This document shows positions 1-5,813 of a stretch of 10,446 bases of DNA, piece after piece. Below the pieces are notes generated by a model. The model saw only the letters and a list, made by a program, of their open reading frames with translations. It was not told the origin of the DNA and did no database searches. The stretch's first letter is position 1; each line of letters begins with the position of its first letter. Source of the DNA: a bacterium (GTDB lineage: Bacteria; Patescibacteriota; Minisyncoccia; Phycocordibacterales; Phycocordibacteraceae). The DNA is taken from assembly GCA_021781935.1 (NCBI GenBank), contig JAJXVW010000014.1, positions 1 to 10,446 of the forward strand. The letters run 5' to 3'. A program made the position numbers and the translations under genes.

Positions 1-535
1 CGAGCTCCTCTTTCGTATCGAAGGCAAGCCCGTAGATGCGGGTCAGCATGGGATTCTTCTCGTCGCCGCGCCAGTACGCTCCCGCCACGCGGTCGAGCGC
101 GAAAGAGTCCGGCGCGATCGCTTCGGCAGGATGCTCTGCGTGGCCGCCGCGGCAGAGATCGGTGAAACCGCCGCACGTATAGAGCGTGATGGGCTCGCCG
201 CGTTCAGAAATCTCTCGTATCAATTCACCCTTGTACGGATTGATGCCGTTTGCACTCGAGAAGAGCCCGTATGCTTCGTCAGCGGCAACTTCGCGGTGCG
301 CAAACTCCTTCCAACGAGGGAGGAGCTCTCGCATCTTCTTCTCGATCACCGGCAAATCCTCCTCTGAGATTTTCTCGGCGCCGAAATCAATATCGTAGTA
401 GAAGCCGTTGTCTACCGCCGGACCGAGGGTCAGAAGGACTTGCCGCCCGTCCCTTTCATACAGATCTTTCACTGCCGCAGCGAGCAGATGGGCGAGCGTG
501 TGTCGTTTGGCTTCGAGAGGATTCATAGCAGGCAT
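1..535 (-). CDS. thrS: Threonyl-tRNA synthetase, N-terminal part (TGS-less), truncated by window edge
   Basis: This enzyme charges tRNA-Thr with threonine in the cytoplasm. About 178 N-terminal residues are visible; the aminoacylation core lies beyond the left edge. What can be read is the N2 editing domain and the start of the catalytic region: HTLAH (H12 and H16), NGFYYD, TLYTCGGFTDLCRGGH (C128 and H132) and AYWRGDEKNPM. The four editing residues of the family (HxxxH plus C and H) are all present. The protein begins directly at the editing domain, so the usual N-terminal TGS domain of about 60 residues is missing. ATG at 535 is taken as the start; ATG at 526, three codons later, is equally possible, since neither has a Shine-Dalgarno. 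Transcription is controlled by the T-box leader immediately upstream, which fits a tRNA synthetase gene. Identification is secure; the exact start is not. Confidence 0.95.
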   Translation of the reverse strand, partial: MPAMNPLEAKRHTLAHLLAAAVKDLYERDGRQVLLTLGPAVDNGFYYDIDFGAEKISEEDLPVIEKKMRELLPRWKEFAHREVAADEAYGLFSSANGINPYKGELIREISERGEPITLYTCGGFTDLCRGGHAEHPAEAIAPDSFALDRVAGAYWRGDEKNPMLTRIYGLAFDTKEEL

Positions 536-544
536 GTGAAGTGA

Positions 545-600
545 TAAAGAAAGCGCCCTGGCGAAGACGGAAACAGGAGTTCCGTCTTCGCCAGGGCGCT
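545..600 (-). terminator. T-box-controlled attenuator terminator before thrS
   Basis: A perfect 21-bp stem (600-580 with 572-552) and a seven-base loop are followed by TTCTTT. The first 11 bases of the 5' arm are the same bases the T-box antiterminator uses, so the two structures exclude each other. The stem ends only about 16 nt before the thrS start. Confidence 0.93.
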
Positions 601-712
601 CAACGCGCGGTTCCACCCGGCTTCTCGCGCGTGCGCGCGACTCATTCAAGTCTCGGATTAGGCCCTCGGGCGCCCGCGGCCTTCGGTTGGTAGCCGAAGC
701 AATCTCCGATGG
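545..712 (-). promoter_or_regulatory. T-box riboswitch (tRNA-Thr sensing) in the thrS leader
   Basis: Read on the minus strand, the leader carries the T-box signature GGGTGGAACCGCG. The antiterminator can be drawn fully: GCCGGG (621-616) pairs with CCTGGC (595-590), the seven-base bulge TGGAACC is at 615-609, and GCGC (608-605) pairs with GCGC (599-596). The bulge TGGA would pair with a UCCA 3' end, meaning a tRNA with discriminator U. Upstream is a GC-rich hairpin at 640-625 and a small three-way arrangement closed by TCGG..GATT (709-701) with AATCCGA (659-653). Inside it, hairpin CTTCGG/CCGAAG (699-681) presents ACC, a Thr codon, at 691-689 in a seven-base loop. Uncharged tRNA-Thr should favour the antiterminator and raise thrS expression. 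The T-box core is secure. The specifier assignment is inference, and the 5' part is far shorter than a standard Stem I. Confidence 0.9.
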
Positions 713-717
713 TTCAC

Positions 718-745
718 ATGCTAACACCGGCAGGCAGCCGGTCAA
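718..745 (-). promoter_or_regulatory. Promoter of the T-box/thrS transcript
   Basis: On the minus strand, TTGACC (745-740) and TAGCAT (723-718) are separated by 16 bp. The -35 matches consensus at five of six positions and the -10 at four of six. The predicted start is near 711, just before the first helix of the T-box leader, which is why the leader is read as short. The same stretch can fold as a hairpin (CATGCT/AGCATG enclosing ACCGGC/GCCGGT), so an alternative reading is that it belongs to a longer leader. Confidence 0.6.
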
Positions 746-747
746 GC

Positions 748-775
748 ATGAAAGCGGCGGCACCGAAGTGCCGCC
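748..775 (-). terminator. UUCG-capped terminator of the dnaE operon
   Basis: On the minus strand GGCGGCAC-TTCG-GTGCCGCC forms an 8-bp GC stem closed by the stable C(UUCG)G tetraloop, followed by GCTTTCAT. It begins 3 nt after the stop codon of the 57-aa ORF and ends just before the thrS -35 box. The U-tract is short, so termination may be incomplete. The tetraloop orientation favours the minus strand. Confidence 0.7.
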
Positions 776-777
776 TT

Positions 778-951
778 TCATCCTTGCGTCTGCAGAGCCT
801 GCATCCGCTCCCGTATCGTTATGATGCGACTAATAAGCGCCCGCGCGAGCCACGTCCGCCCGAGCGCCGTCGCCCGATTTCGAGCGATATGTGCCGTTCT
901 GAGCGCTTCGGCCAAGGCGTCGAGTTCGTCAGTATCCGCAGTGCGAGCCAT
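778..951 (-). CDS. Small hypothetical protein (57 aa) co-transcribed with dnaE
   Basis: This is a short ORF of unknown function. ATG at 951 is preceded by GAGAGGAG (965-958), one of the best Shine-Dalgarno sequences in the window, at 6-nt spacing. It starts 34 nt after the dnaE stop on the same strand and ends at the operon terminator, so it is probably the last gene of a dnaE operon. The product starts MARTADTDELDALAEALRTA and is rich in Ala, Arg and Leu with no proline or glycine until residue 31. It looks like one or two amphipathic helices, positively charged overall, with no cysteines and no convincing membrane segment. I do not recognise a family. The support is the ribosome binding site, the operon position and the terminator right after its stop codon. 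Confidence 0.65.
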   Translation of the reverse strand: MARTADTDELDALAEALRTAHIARNRATALGRTWLARALISRIITIRERMQALQTQG

Positions 952-985
952 CGCCGGCTCCTCTCTAGGTTCCGCTTCTCGTATA

Positions 986-3900
986 TCACAGCGGCTTCAC
1001 GTCGTCGAGCGCGACCGAGATCTCACCGTTCCTGTTCGAGACCGAGCCTTTGATGAGTATGCAGGAGCCGGTCGTGAGCGCAGCGCCATGCTCCCTGAAG
1101 AGCTTCGGGAACGCTACCGCTTCGATCACATCCGTCTTGTCCTCGAACTTTATGAAAGCCATCTTCTCGCCCTTCTTCGTGAGGATGGTCCGCACCTCAG
1201 CGACCAGGACCGGCAGGACGACCGGGAAGCCGGGCTTCGGATCCTCGAGGACGCGCGAGAGCGTGAGCTTCGATTTCGCAAGCCACTCGGCATGCGCATC
1301 GAGCGGGTGGCCGGACACGTAAATGCCGAGGAGCTCCTTCTCCCACGTGAGCTTATCCGCGAGCGACACCTGCGCGCCGTCCGGCAGCGCGAGCGAGGGT
1401 GCCGTCATGACGGCACCGAACAAAGAATCCTGCGGCGCTTCCGCGGTCATCTCGCGATGGTAGGCGAGCAGGGTCTCGATATTCACGAGGAGCGTTCCGC
1501 GGCGTTCGAAGCGATCGAGCGCGCCGCACTTGATAAGCGATTCGAGCGACTTGCGATTCAGGTTCTTCGTACCCACGCGCGCGAGGAAATCCGAGAGGGA
1601 AGCATAGGGACCGCGCGCGAGGCGTTCGTCGAGGATGGCCTTCGCGATGCCCTCGCCGAAATTCTTGATCGAATTCAGGCCGAAGCGGATGGCTTCTGGC
1701 GCGCGAGGAGTGTTGCTTGCGGAGTACGGAATACTTCTCTGCTGAGAAATTTCCTCCTGCTCGTCGGTATCGCTCTTGCGCAGAGCCGCCGCTTGCGACA
1801 CATCCTCGCGCGCCGCGATTCCCGGGGCGCTGACCACAGTGAAGTCCGTCCCGCTCTCGTTCACGTCCGGCGGCAGTACCGGTATCTTCATCCGGTTCGC
1901 CTCGGCGACGAGCCGCGCGATCTCCTCGGTGTCGCCCGCGTCGGCGGTCATGAGCGCGGCCATGTATTCGACCGGGTAGTTCGCCTTCAGATATGCCGTT
2001 TGGTACGCGACGCGCCCGTAGGAAGCCGAATGCGCTTTGTTGAAGCCGTATGCGGCGAACGGTTCGATCCATTCCCAGACCTTCTGCGCTTTCTCCGCGG
2101 GCCACTTCGAGTGCGTGATGCACCCATGTATGAATTTGTCCTTCTGCTTCTGCATCTCCTCCGGAATCTTCTTGCCGACCGCCTTGCGGAATTTGTCCAC
2201 TTCGCCCCAGGAATACCCGGCGAACTGGTTCGCCATGATGAGCAGGTCGTCCTGATAGACGAGGATGCCGTACGTCTGCTTCAATATCGGCTCCATTGCC
2301 GGGTCGAGGTATCGGATGAGCCGCGGGTTATTCTTGCGCTCGATATACTGCGGTATGAACTGCATCGGTCCCGGGCGGTACAGCGCGACCATCGCGTTAA
2401 TATCGTGGATGCTCGTGGGCCTCAGATCCTTCAGCCATCGCGTCATTCCCGATCCGTTCAACTGGAACGTGCCGTACGTGTCGCCTCTCGAGAGCATCTC
2501 GTAGGTCTTCCGGTCGTCGAGCGGAATGTTCTCGATATCAAGATCGGTGCCCCGCGTTTCTTTCACACGCCGTACGGCATCCGCGAGGATCGTGAGGTTC
2601 TTAATGCCGAGAAAATCGAATTTCGTCAGTCCGACGCCGTCTTCGCCCACCGAGTACATGTCGTACTGCGTGATGAGCTTTCCCGTGCCCTTCGGGTCCG
2701 GCTGAATCGCGGTCCACTCGACGATGGGCGAGGGCGAGATGACGACGCCGGCTGCGTGCACGCCGACGTGGCGCACGCAGCCCTCGATCCGTTTTGCGAG
2801 GTCGAGTATCTCGCGCGCATCCTCGTCCTCGTCGTAGAGCGCCTTCAGGTCGGGCTCCATCTCGAGCGCCTTGTCGATCGTCATGGGGAATCCCTGCGAA
2901 CCCATCGGGATAAGCTTCGCGATGCGATCGCCCGTGTTATAGGAATGCCCCAGGGCGCGCGAGACATCCCGCACCGCCGCGCGCGCCATCATGGTACCGA
3001 AGGTGCCGATCTGTGCGACCCGATCGGCGCCGTACTTCTCGCGCGCGTATGCGATGACCTCGTCGCGGCGATTATCGGCGAAGTCCATGTCGATATCCGG
3101 CGCCGAAGGGCGTTCCGGATTCAGGAATCGCTCGAACGGTATCTTGTATTCAAGCGGATCGATCTTCGTGATGCGCAGGAGGTAGGTCGTCATCGAGCCT
3201 GCGACCGAACCGCGGATGTTCGTGTAGATATCGTGTTCGCGCGCGTAGCGCACGAGATCTTCGACCACGAGGAAATACGCGGCGTACCCTTTAAAGGCGA
3301 TGATGCCGAGCTCGTACTCGAGACGGTCGAGGACGTCCGCGCGGCCTCCGAGGCCGCGCGCCGCAAGGCCCTCCATACAGAGCGCTCTCAGCCGATCGTC
3401 CGCGGTGACGCCTGCGGGAAGCGTGAACTCAGGAAAGGTGAACGTGCCGAGCACGAGTTCCACGCGACAGCGATCGGCAATTCTGCGGGAATTGTCGACG
3501 GCGTCCGGCGTGTCCTTGAAGTATTCGAGCGCGCGTTCTTCCGATATGAACGAGAAATCTTCCTGTTCGTTCCTGCCGCGCTCGCCCTGTTGGATGCGGC
3601 GCATGATTTCCGTTGCTTCGCGGTCGTCCGGCTCGAGGTAATACACGTCGTGCTGCGCGACGAGCGGGGTACCGGTCTCTTTCGCGAGCGCAACGAGCTT
3701 TTCCATGAGCGCCTCGTGCCCCTCCACCTGAGGATGGTGCGTGATTTCCATGAAGAGGTTGTCTTTCCCGAAGATGCTTTTGAATTCCGCGAGCGCGGCT
3801 TTCGCGCCCTCGAGGTCGCCCGCACGCAGCGCGTGCGAGACATCGCTTGCGAAGGAAGGGAGGAGCGCGATCACGCCGTCCGCGTGCGTGCGCAGAAGCT

Positions 3901-4270
3901 CTTTGTCCATGCGCGGTCGTTCGAAGAATCCTTCCGTCCAGCTCTTCGTCACGAGCGAGAGGAGATTCTTATAACCGCCGGTATTCTCCGCGAGCAGCAC
4001 GATGCGCGAGCGTTTCCGGTCGAGATCGTGATCCTTCTCGAATCGCGAACGCGGCGCGAGGTAGGAGTCGACGCCGAGGATCGGCCGTATGCCCGCCTTC
4101 TCGGCCTCCATATAGAACTCGATGAGTCCGTGCGTGTTACCGCCGTCGGTAAGCCCCACGGCATCCATGCCCGCCGCCTTCGCCTTCGCGACGAGTTCCG
4201 GCACCTTGGGCAGTGCTTGCAGGAAGGTGTAATGGCTATGGGTATGGAGGTGGATGAATCGGGACGCCAT
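986..4270 (-). CDS. dnaE: DNA polymerase III subunit alpha
   Basis: The replicative DNA polymerase (1094 aa). Domains in order: PHP (about 1-270), palm/thumb/fingers (about 280-800), helix-hairpin-helix region (about 862-960) and a C-terminal OB fold (about 1015-1094). Catalytic aspartates are D392 and D394 in PDIDMDF, and D552 in KFDFLG. RPGPM (632-636), GYSWGEVDKFRKAVGKK (685-701) and FNKAHSASYG (743-752) are typical of DnaE. The PHP domain keeps HLHTH, but TDHG has become TDGG (41-44), the Asp after HYTFL is missing, and the late NDVHYL motif reads QHDVYYL. It is therefore probably not an active nuclease, and proofreading would need a separate DnaQ-type enzyme. The protein stops at the OB fold and lacks the extra C-terminal tau-binding region seen in E. 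coli DnaE. Residues 819-857 are an unusual insertion encoded by a palindrome. ATG at 4270 gives the expected PHP N-terminus. Confidence 0.97.
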   Translation of the reverse strand: MASRFIHLHTHSHYTFLQALPKVPELVAKAKAAGMDAVGLTDGGNTHGLIEFYMEAEKAGIRPILGVDSYLAPRSRFEKDHDLDRKRSRIVLLAENTGGYKNLLSLVTKSWTEGFFERPRMDKELLRTHADGVIALLPSFASDVSHALRAGDLEGAKAALAEFKSIFGKDNLFMEITHHPQVEGHEALMEKLVALAKETGTPLVAQHDVYYLEPDDREATEIMRRIQQGERGRNEQEDFSFISEERALEYFKDTPDAVDNSRRIADRCRVELVLGTFTFPEFTLPAGVTADDRLRALCMEGLAARGLGGRADVLDRLEYELGIIAFKGYAAYFLVVEDLVRYAREHDIYTNIRGSVAGSMTTYLLRITKIDPLEYKIPFERFLNPERPSAPDIDMDFADNRRDEVIAYAREKYGADRVAQIGTFGTMMARAAVRDVSRALGHSYNTGDRIAKLIPMGSQGFPMTIDKALEMEPDLKALYDEDEDAREILDLAKRIEGCVRHVGVHAAGVVISPSPIVEWTAIQPDPKGTGKLITQYDMYSVGEDGVGLTKFDFLGIKNLTILADAVRRVKETRGTDLDIENIPLDDRKTYEMLSRGDTYGTFQLNGSGMTRWLKDLRPTSIHDINAMVALYRPGPMQFIPQYIERKNNPRLIRYLDPAMEPILKQTYGILVYQDDLLIMANQFAGYSWGEVDKFRKAVGKKIPEEMQKQKDKFIHGCITHSKWPAEKAQKVWEWIEPFAAYGFNKAHSASYGRVAYQTAYLKANYPVEYMAALMTADAGDTEEIARLVAEANRMKIPVLPPDVNESGTDFTVVSAPGIAAREDVSQAAALRKSDTDEQEEISQQRSIPYSASNTPRAPEAIRFGLNSIKNFGEGIAKAILDERLARGPYASLSDFLARVGTKNLNRKSLESLIKCGALDRFERRGTLLVNIETLLAYHREMTAEAPQDSLFGAVMTAPSLALPDGAQVSLADKLTWEKELLGIYVSGHPLDAHAEWLAKSKLTLSRVLEDPKPGFPVVLPVLVAEVRTILTKKGEKMAFIKFEDKTDVIEAVAFPKLFREHGAALTTGSCILIKGSVSNRNGEISVALDDVKPL
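1698..1814. repeat. 117-bp imperfect palindromic element inserted in frame in dnaE
   Basis: The ends are inverted repeats. GGCGCGCGAGGA at 1698-1709 has its exact reverse complement at 1803-1814, and pairing continues inward through GTGT, GC and GCGG with one extra base and a few mismatches, about 23 of 28 positions. Matching stops exactly at both outer edges. The element is 117 bp, exactly 39 codons, so the dnaE frame is kept. It encodes dnaE residues 819-857, starting AREDVSQAAA and ending NTPRA, hydrophilic and probably disordered. Inside are further small hairpins such as TTCTC-TGCT-GAGAA and CTCT-TGCGC-AGAG. Codons like AGA, AGT, ATT and TCT are commoner here than in the flanking gene. 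It resembles in-frame palindromic elements such as those of Rickettsia, but I recognise no known family. Confidence 0.6.
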
Positions 4271-4280
4271 CGTTCTCCAA

Positions 4281-4289
4281 AGAATACCA
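4281..4289 (-). promoter_or_regulatory. Extended -10 promoter of dnaE
   Basis: On the minus strand, TGGTATTCT (4289-4281) is an extended -10 ending 10 nt before the dnaE ATG, with a weak TTGGGG 15 bp upstream. The predicted start is within about 1-4 nt of the ATG. The GGAG at 4278-4275, which looks like a Shine-Dalgarno, might then lie outside the mRNA. Confidence 0.4.
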
Positions 4290-4316
4290 AGAAATCGATT
4301 TCCCCAACGCGTGCAC

Positions 4317-4345
4317 TTGATGCGTCTAACCGGGTGTTGTATAAC
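4317..4345 (+). promoter_or_regulatory. Sigma-70-like promoter of the TTG-start hypothetical gene
   Basis: TTGATG (4317-4322) and TATAAC (4340-4345) are separated by exactly 17 bp, the best -35/-10 pair in the window. Predicted transcription starts near 4352, giving an untranslated leader of about 53 nt that includes the ribosome binding site of the downstream gene. It lies in the 134-bp divergent region shared with dnaE. Confidence 0.7.
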
Positions 4346-4390
4346 GAGCCGTTAGTTGCGTTCGATAAAGTTCTATTCAGGGAACCCATA

Positions 4391-4396
4391 GAGGAG
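4391..4396 (+). promoter_or_regulatory. Ribosome binding site selecting a TTG start
   Basis: GAGGAG sits 8 nt upstream of the TTG at 4405. No ATG or GTG in this frame is better placed, so this site decides the start. Confidence 0.75.
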
Positions 4397-4404
4397 ATAG
4401 CGTC

Positions 4405-4782
4405 TTGAAGCTGATTACCTGGGACTCGCTCAATAATAAGGAGCACGCGCACGTCGGGATTGTCCGGTCGTACGGATCCCGTCGGATGATCCTATTCAAT
4501 AAGGCCGGGACGACCCGCGTACCCGCTTCGATTTTCCGACAGGAAGGTGCCGGATGCATCCTGGTCCGGCGGGGAGTACCTGCCGCGATGGATATCACCG
4601 GCCTCGCCAAAGACAGTCTGAGAGGGAGGATCCTCTTCGAGGAGGATCGGGTGATCGTGACCGGTGTCCGGAATTTCTGGCAGCGGTTATACGACGCGAC
4701 GCGGGGCACTGACGTGCATATCACGTTCGATCCGCATCTGCTGAGCACGCTCAACACGAGAGCGTTCGCTCTGTCCGCATGA
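4405..4782 (+). CDS. Hypothetical protein (125 aa), TTG start
   Basis: I do not recognise this protein. It is read from TTG at 4405 because GAGGAG lies 8 nt upstream and a strong promoter lies 60 nt upstream. The product is basic and soluble-looking, with alternating short hydrophobic stretches (for example HVGIVRSYG, RMILFNKAG and DRVIVTGVRNFWQRLY) that suggest a small beta-rich fold followed by a helix. There is no signal peptide or transmembrane helix, and only one cysteine (C51). The gene is divergent from dnaE and closed by its own strong terminator, so it looks like a single-gene unit. Its base composition seems slightly lower in GC than its neighbours at the 5' end. Promoter, ribosome binding site and terminator together make it very likely to be a real gene, although its function is unknown. 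Confidence 0.8.
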   Translation: MKLITWDSLNNKEHAHVGIVRSYGSRRMILFNKAGTTRVPASIFRQEGAGCILVRRGVPAAMDITGLAKDSLRGRILFEEDRVIVTGVRNFWQRLYDATRGTDVHITFDPHLLSTLNTRAFALSA

Positions 4783-4800
4783 CTTCTCTGAACCATTCCA

Positions 4801-4835
4801 ATCCGCCGCGGCGAAAGCCGCGGCGGATCCTTTTT
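4801..4835 (+). terminator. Strong intrinsic terminator after the hypothetical gene
   Basis: ATCCGCCGCGGC (4801-4812) and GCCGCGGCGGAT (4817-4828) form a perfect 12-bp stem with a GAAA loop, followed by CC and five T. It lies 18 nt after the stop codon, and the rnhB -10 begins directly in its tail. Confidence 0.95.
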
Positions 4836-4843
4836 GCTATCCT
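4835..4843 (+). promoter_or_regulatory. Extended -10 of rnhB (leaderless)
   Basis: TGCTATCCT is an extended -10 whose first base is the last T of the terminator tract. It ends 6 nt before the rnhB ATG, so transcription should start at or next to the start codon. No -35 is visible, since that position lies inside the terminator stem. Confidence 0.5.
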
Positions 4844-4849
4844 GATCGC

Positions 4850-5446
4850 ATGTACGTCATCGGTATCGACGAAGCAGGCCGGGGGCCGCTTGCCGGGCCG
4901 GTCGCCGTGGGCGCAGTCATCGTGCCAGAACGATTCGATGTCGCGGCTGAATTCCCGGGCGTCGCCGATTCGAAGAAGCTTTCAGAGAAGAAGCGAGAGA
5001 AACTCTTCTCCATGCTCGAAGCGCGCGTCGAGCGCGGCGACGCGCGCTTCGCCGTCGAGTATGGTGAAGCGCGTGAGATCGACGAGCGCGGCATCGCGGT
5101 TGTCGTGCGTGAGGCCGTTTCGCGTGCCGCGAACGCGCTCGCGCTCGATGCCGCGCTCGTCGAGGTGCTGCTTGACGGTGCACTTAAAGCCCCGCCCGAA
5201 TATCGCCAGCGGACCATTGTCGGCGGCGACGCGAGCGTCCCGCTCATATCGCTCGCATCAATCGCAGCGAAGGTCTCGCGCGACCGGCTTATCGTCGCGC
5301 TTGCTGCACAGTACCCGCAGTACGGCTTCGAGCAGCATAAGGGGTATGGAACGAAGGCGCACTACGCAGCCATCAAGAAGCACGGCCTCTGCGTTATGCA
5401 CCGCCGCTCGTTCGTCCACCTTGATTTCAGTCCTTTGGAGCGGTAA
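4850..5446 (+). CDS. rnhB: Ribonuclease HII
   Basis: This nuclease cuts the RNA strand of RNA-DNA hybrids, including single ribonucleotides left in DNA, and helps remove primers. At 198 residues it has the usual family length. The DEDD catalytic set is complete: D7 and E8 in GIDEAGRGPLAG, D109 in LLDGALKAP and D127 in VGGDASVP. ADSKKLSEKKRE (39-50), SIAAKVSRD (137-145) and QYGFEQHKGYGTKAH (157-171) are standard RNase HII motifs, and it ends with HRRSFVHLDF. ATG at 4850 places DEAGRG at the normal distance from the N-terminus. There is no Shine-Dalgarno; the gene seems to be expressed from a -10 six bases upstream. It follows the terminator of an unrelated gene and is 28 nt upstream of a small cysteine protein. 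Confidence 0.97.
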   Translation: MYVIGIDEAGRGPLAGPVAVGAVIVPERFDVAAEFPGVADSKKLSEKKREKLFSMLEARVERGDARFAVEYGEAREIDERGIAVVVREAVSRAANALALDAALVEVLLDGALKAPPEYRQRTIVGGDASVPLISLASIAAKVSRDRLIVALAAQYPQYGFEQHKGYGTKAHYAAIKKHGLCVMHRRSFVHLDFSPLER

Positions 5447-5474
5447 CGTCTCACATACCCGATATTCGGGCACA

Positions 5475-5720
5475 ATGATCTTTCTAGTGGGGCCATCCAT
5501 GTCTCTTCGTGATGTATTCGTGTCGGAGCGTCAGCCGTTTGATCCGCGTTCTCCTCAACAAATACGAGCTGCCATCAAGGGCAGACGTCTCAAGGGAACT
5601 GCGTGCGAACTGTGCCCGCACAACAATTCCATGTCCGGGCGGGAAGTGTTCTGTCAACATCCCGGCAAACCGGGCTATGTGCGGCCGCCGCAGCACTGCG
5701 AGCTCAAATCAAAGGGGTAG
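5475..5720 (+). CDS. Small four-cysteine protein (81 aa), possible zinc-binding protein
   Basis: Function unknown. The C-terminal half has the pattern C44-x2-C47-x12-C60-x14-C75 (CELC, VFC, HCEL), which could bind one zinc ion or an iron-sulfur centre. The N-terminal half is basic, with IRAAIKGRRLKG (30-41), and might contact nucleic acid. Two in-frame starts are possible. ATG at 5475 is preceded by GATATT ending 8 nt upstream, which fits the leaderless style of the neighbours. ATG at 5499 has a weak GTGGGG upstream and would give 73 residues. The gene lies 28 nt after rnhB with no convincing terminator between them, and its own terminator follows the stop, so it could be read through from rnhB. 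I do not recognise a family; the cysteine spacing and terminator support a real gene. Confidence 0.7.
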   Translation: MIFLVGPSMSLRDVFVSERQPFDPRSPQQIRAAIKGRRLKGTACELCPHNNSMSGREVFCQHPGKPGYVRPPQHCELKSKG

Positions 5721-5752
5721 TGAGGACACGGTTCTTCCGGCAGGATGTTTCT

Positions 5753-5786
5753 AAGGGCGCTCCGAAACGGGGCGCCCTTTTCTTTT
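5753..5786 (+). terminator. Intrinsic terminator after the four-cysteine gene
   Basis: AAGGGCGCTCCG (5753-5764) and CGGGGCGCCCTT (5768-5779) form a 12-bp stem with one T-G pair and a very tight loop, followed by TTTTCTTTT. It lies 32 nt past the stop codon. Confidence 0.92.
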
Positions 5787-5797
5787 GGCAAAACGCA

Positions 5798-5806
5798 TGC
5801 TACAGT
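5798..5806 (+). promoter_or_regulatory. Extended -10 of rpmF (leaderless)
   Basis: TGCTACAGT is an extended -10 ending 7 nt before the rpmF ATG at 5814, so the mRNA should begin at the start codon. No -35 is seen; the terminator tail occupies that region. Confidence 0.5.
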
Positions 5807-5813
5807 GCCCGCC

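Noticed and set aside
653..709. tRNA-like cloverleaf upstream of thrS on the minus strand
   Set aside because: The hairpin with loop CTACCAA resembles an anticodon arm, but there is no acceptor stem, D or T arm of the right size. The position fits the T-box leader instead.
821..4408. Open frame of 1195 codons on the plus strand opposite dnaE
   Set aside because: It is the antisense shadow of dnaE in GC-rich DNA. Its product is dominated by Arg, Glu, Val, His and Leu with no recognisable domain, while the minus strand encodes a clear DnaE.
4618..4650. Inverted repeat around GGATCCTCTTCGAGGAGGATC inside the hypothetical gene
   Set aside because: It is short, imperfect and explained by Glu/Leu/Arg codons. 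There is no sign of a separate element.
4779..5474. Long plus-strand frame covering rnhB in another phase, joined to the four-cysteine protein
   Set aside because: The upstream part is Arg/Ser-rich shadow coding of rnhB. Only the end, from ATG 5475, has its own signals and a sensible composition.
5457..5480. CCCGA-TAT-TCGGG hairpin between rnhB and the four-cysteine gene as a terminator
   Set aside because: The stem is 5 bp with a 3-base loop and there is no T-run directly after it. It is more likely part of the promoter or start region of the next gene.
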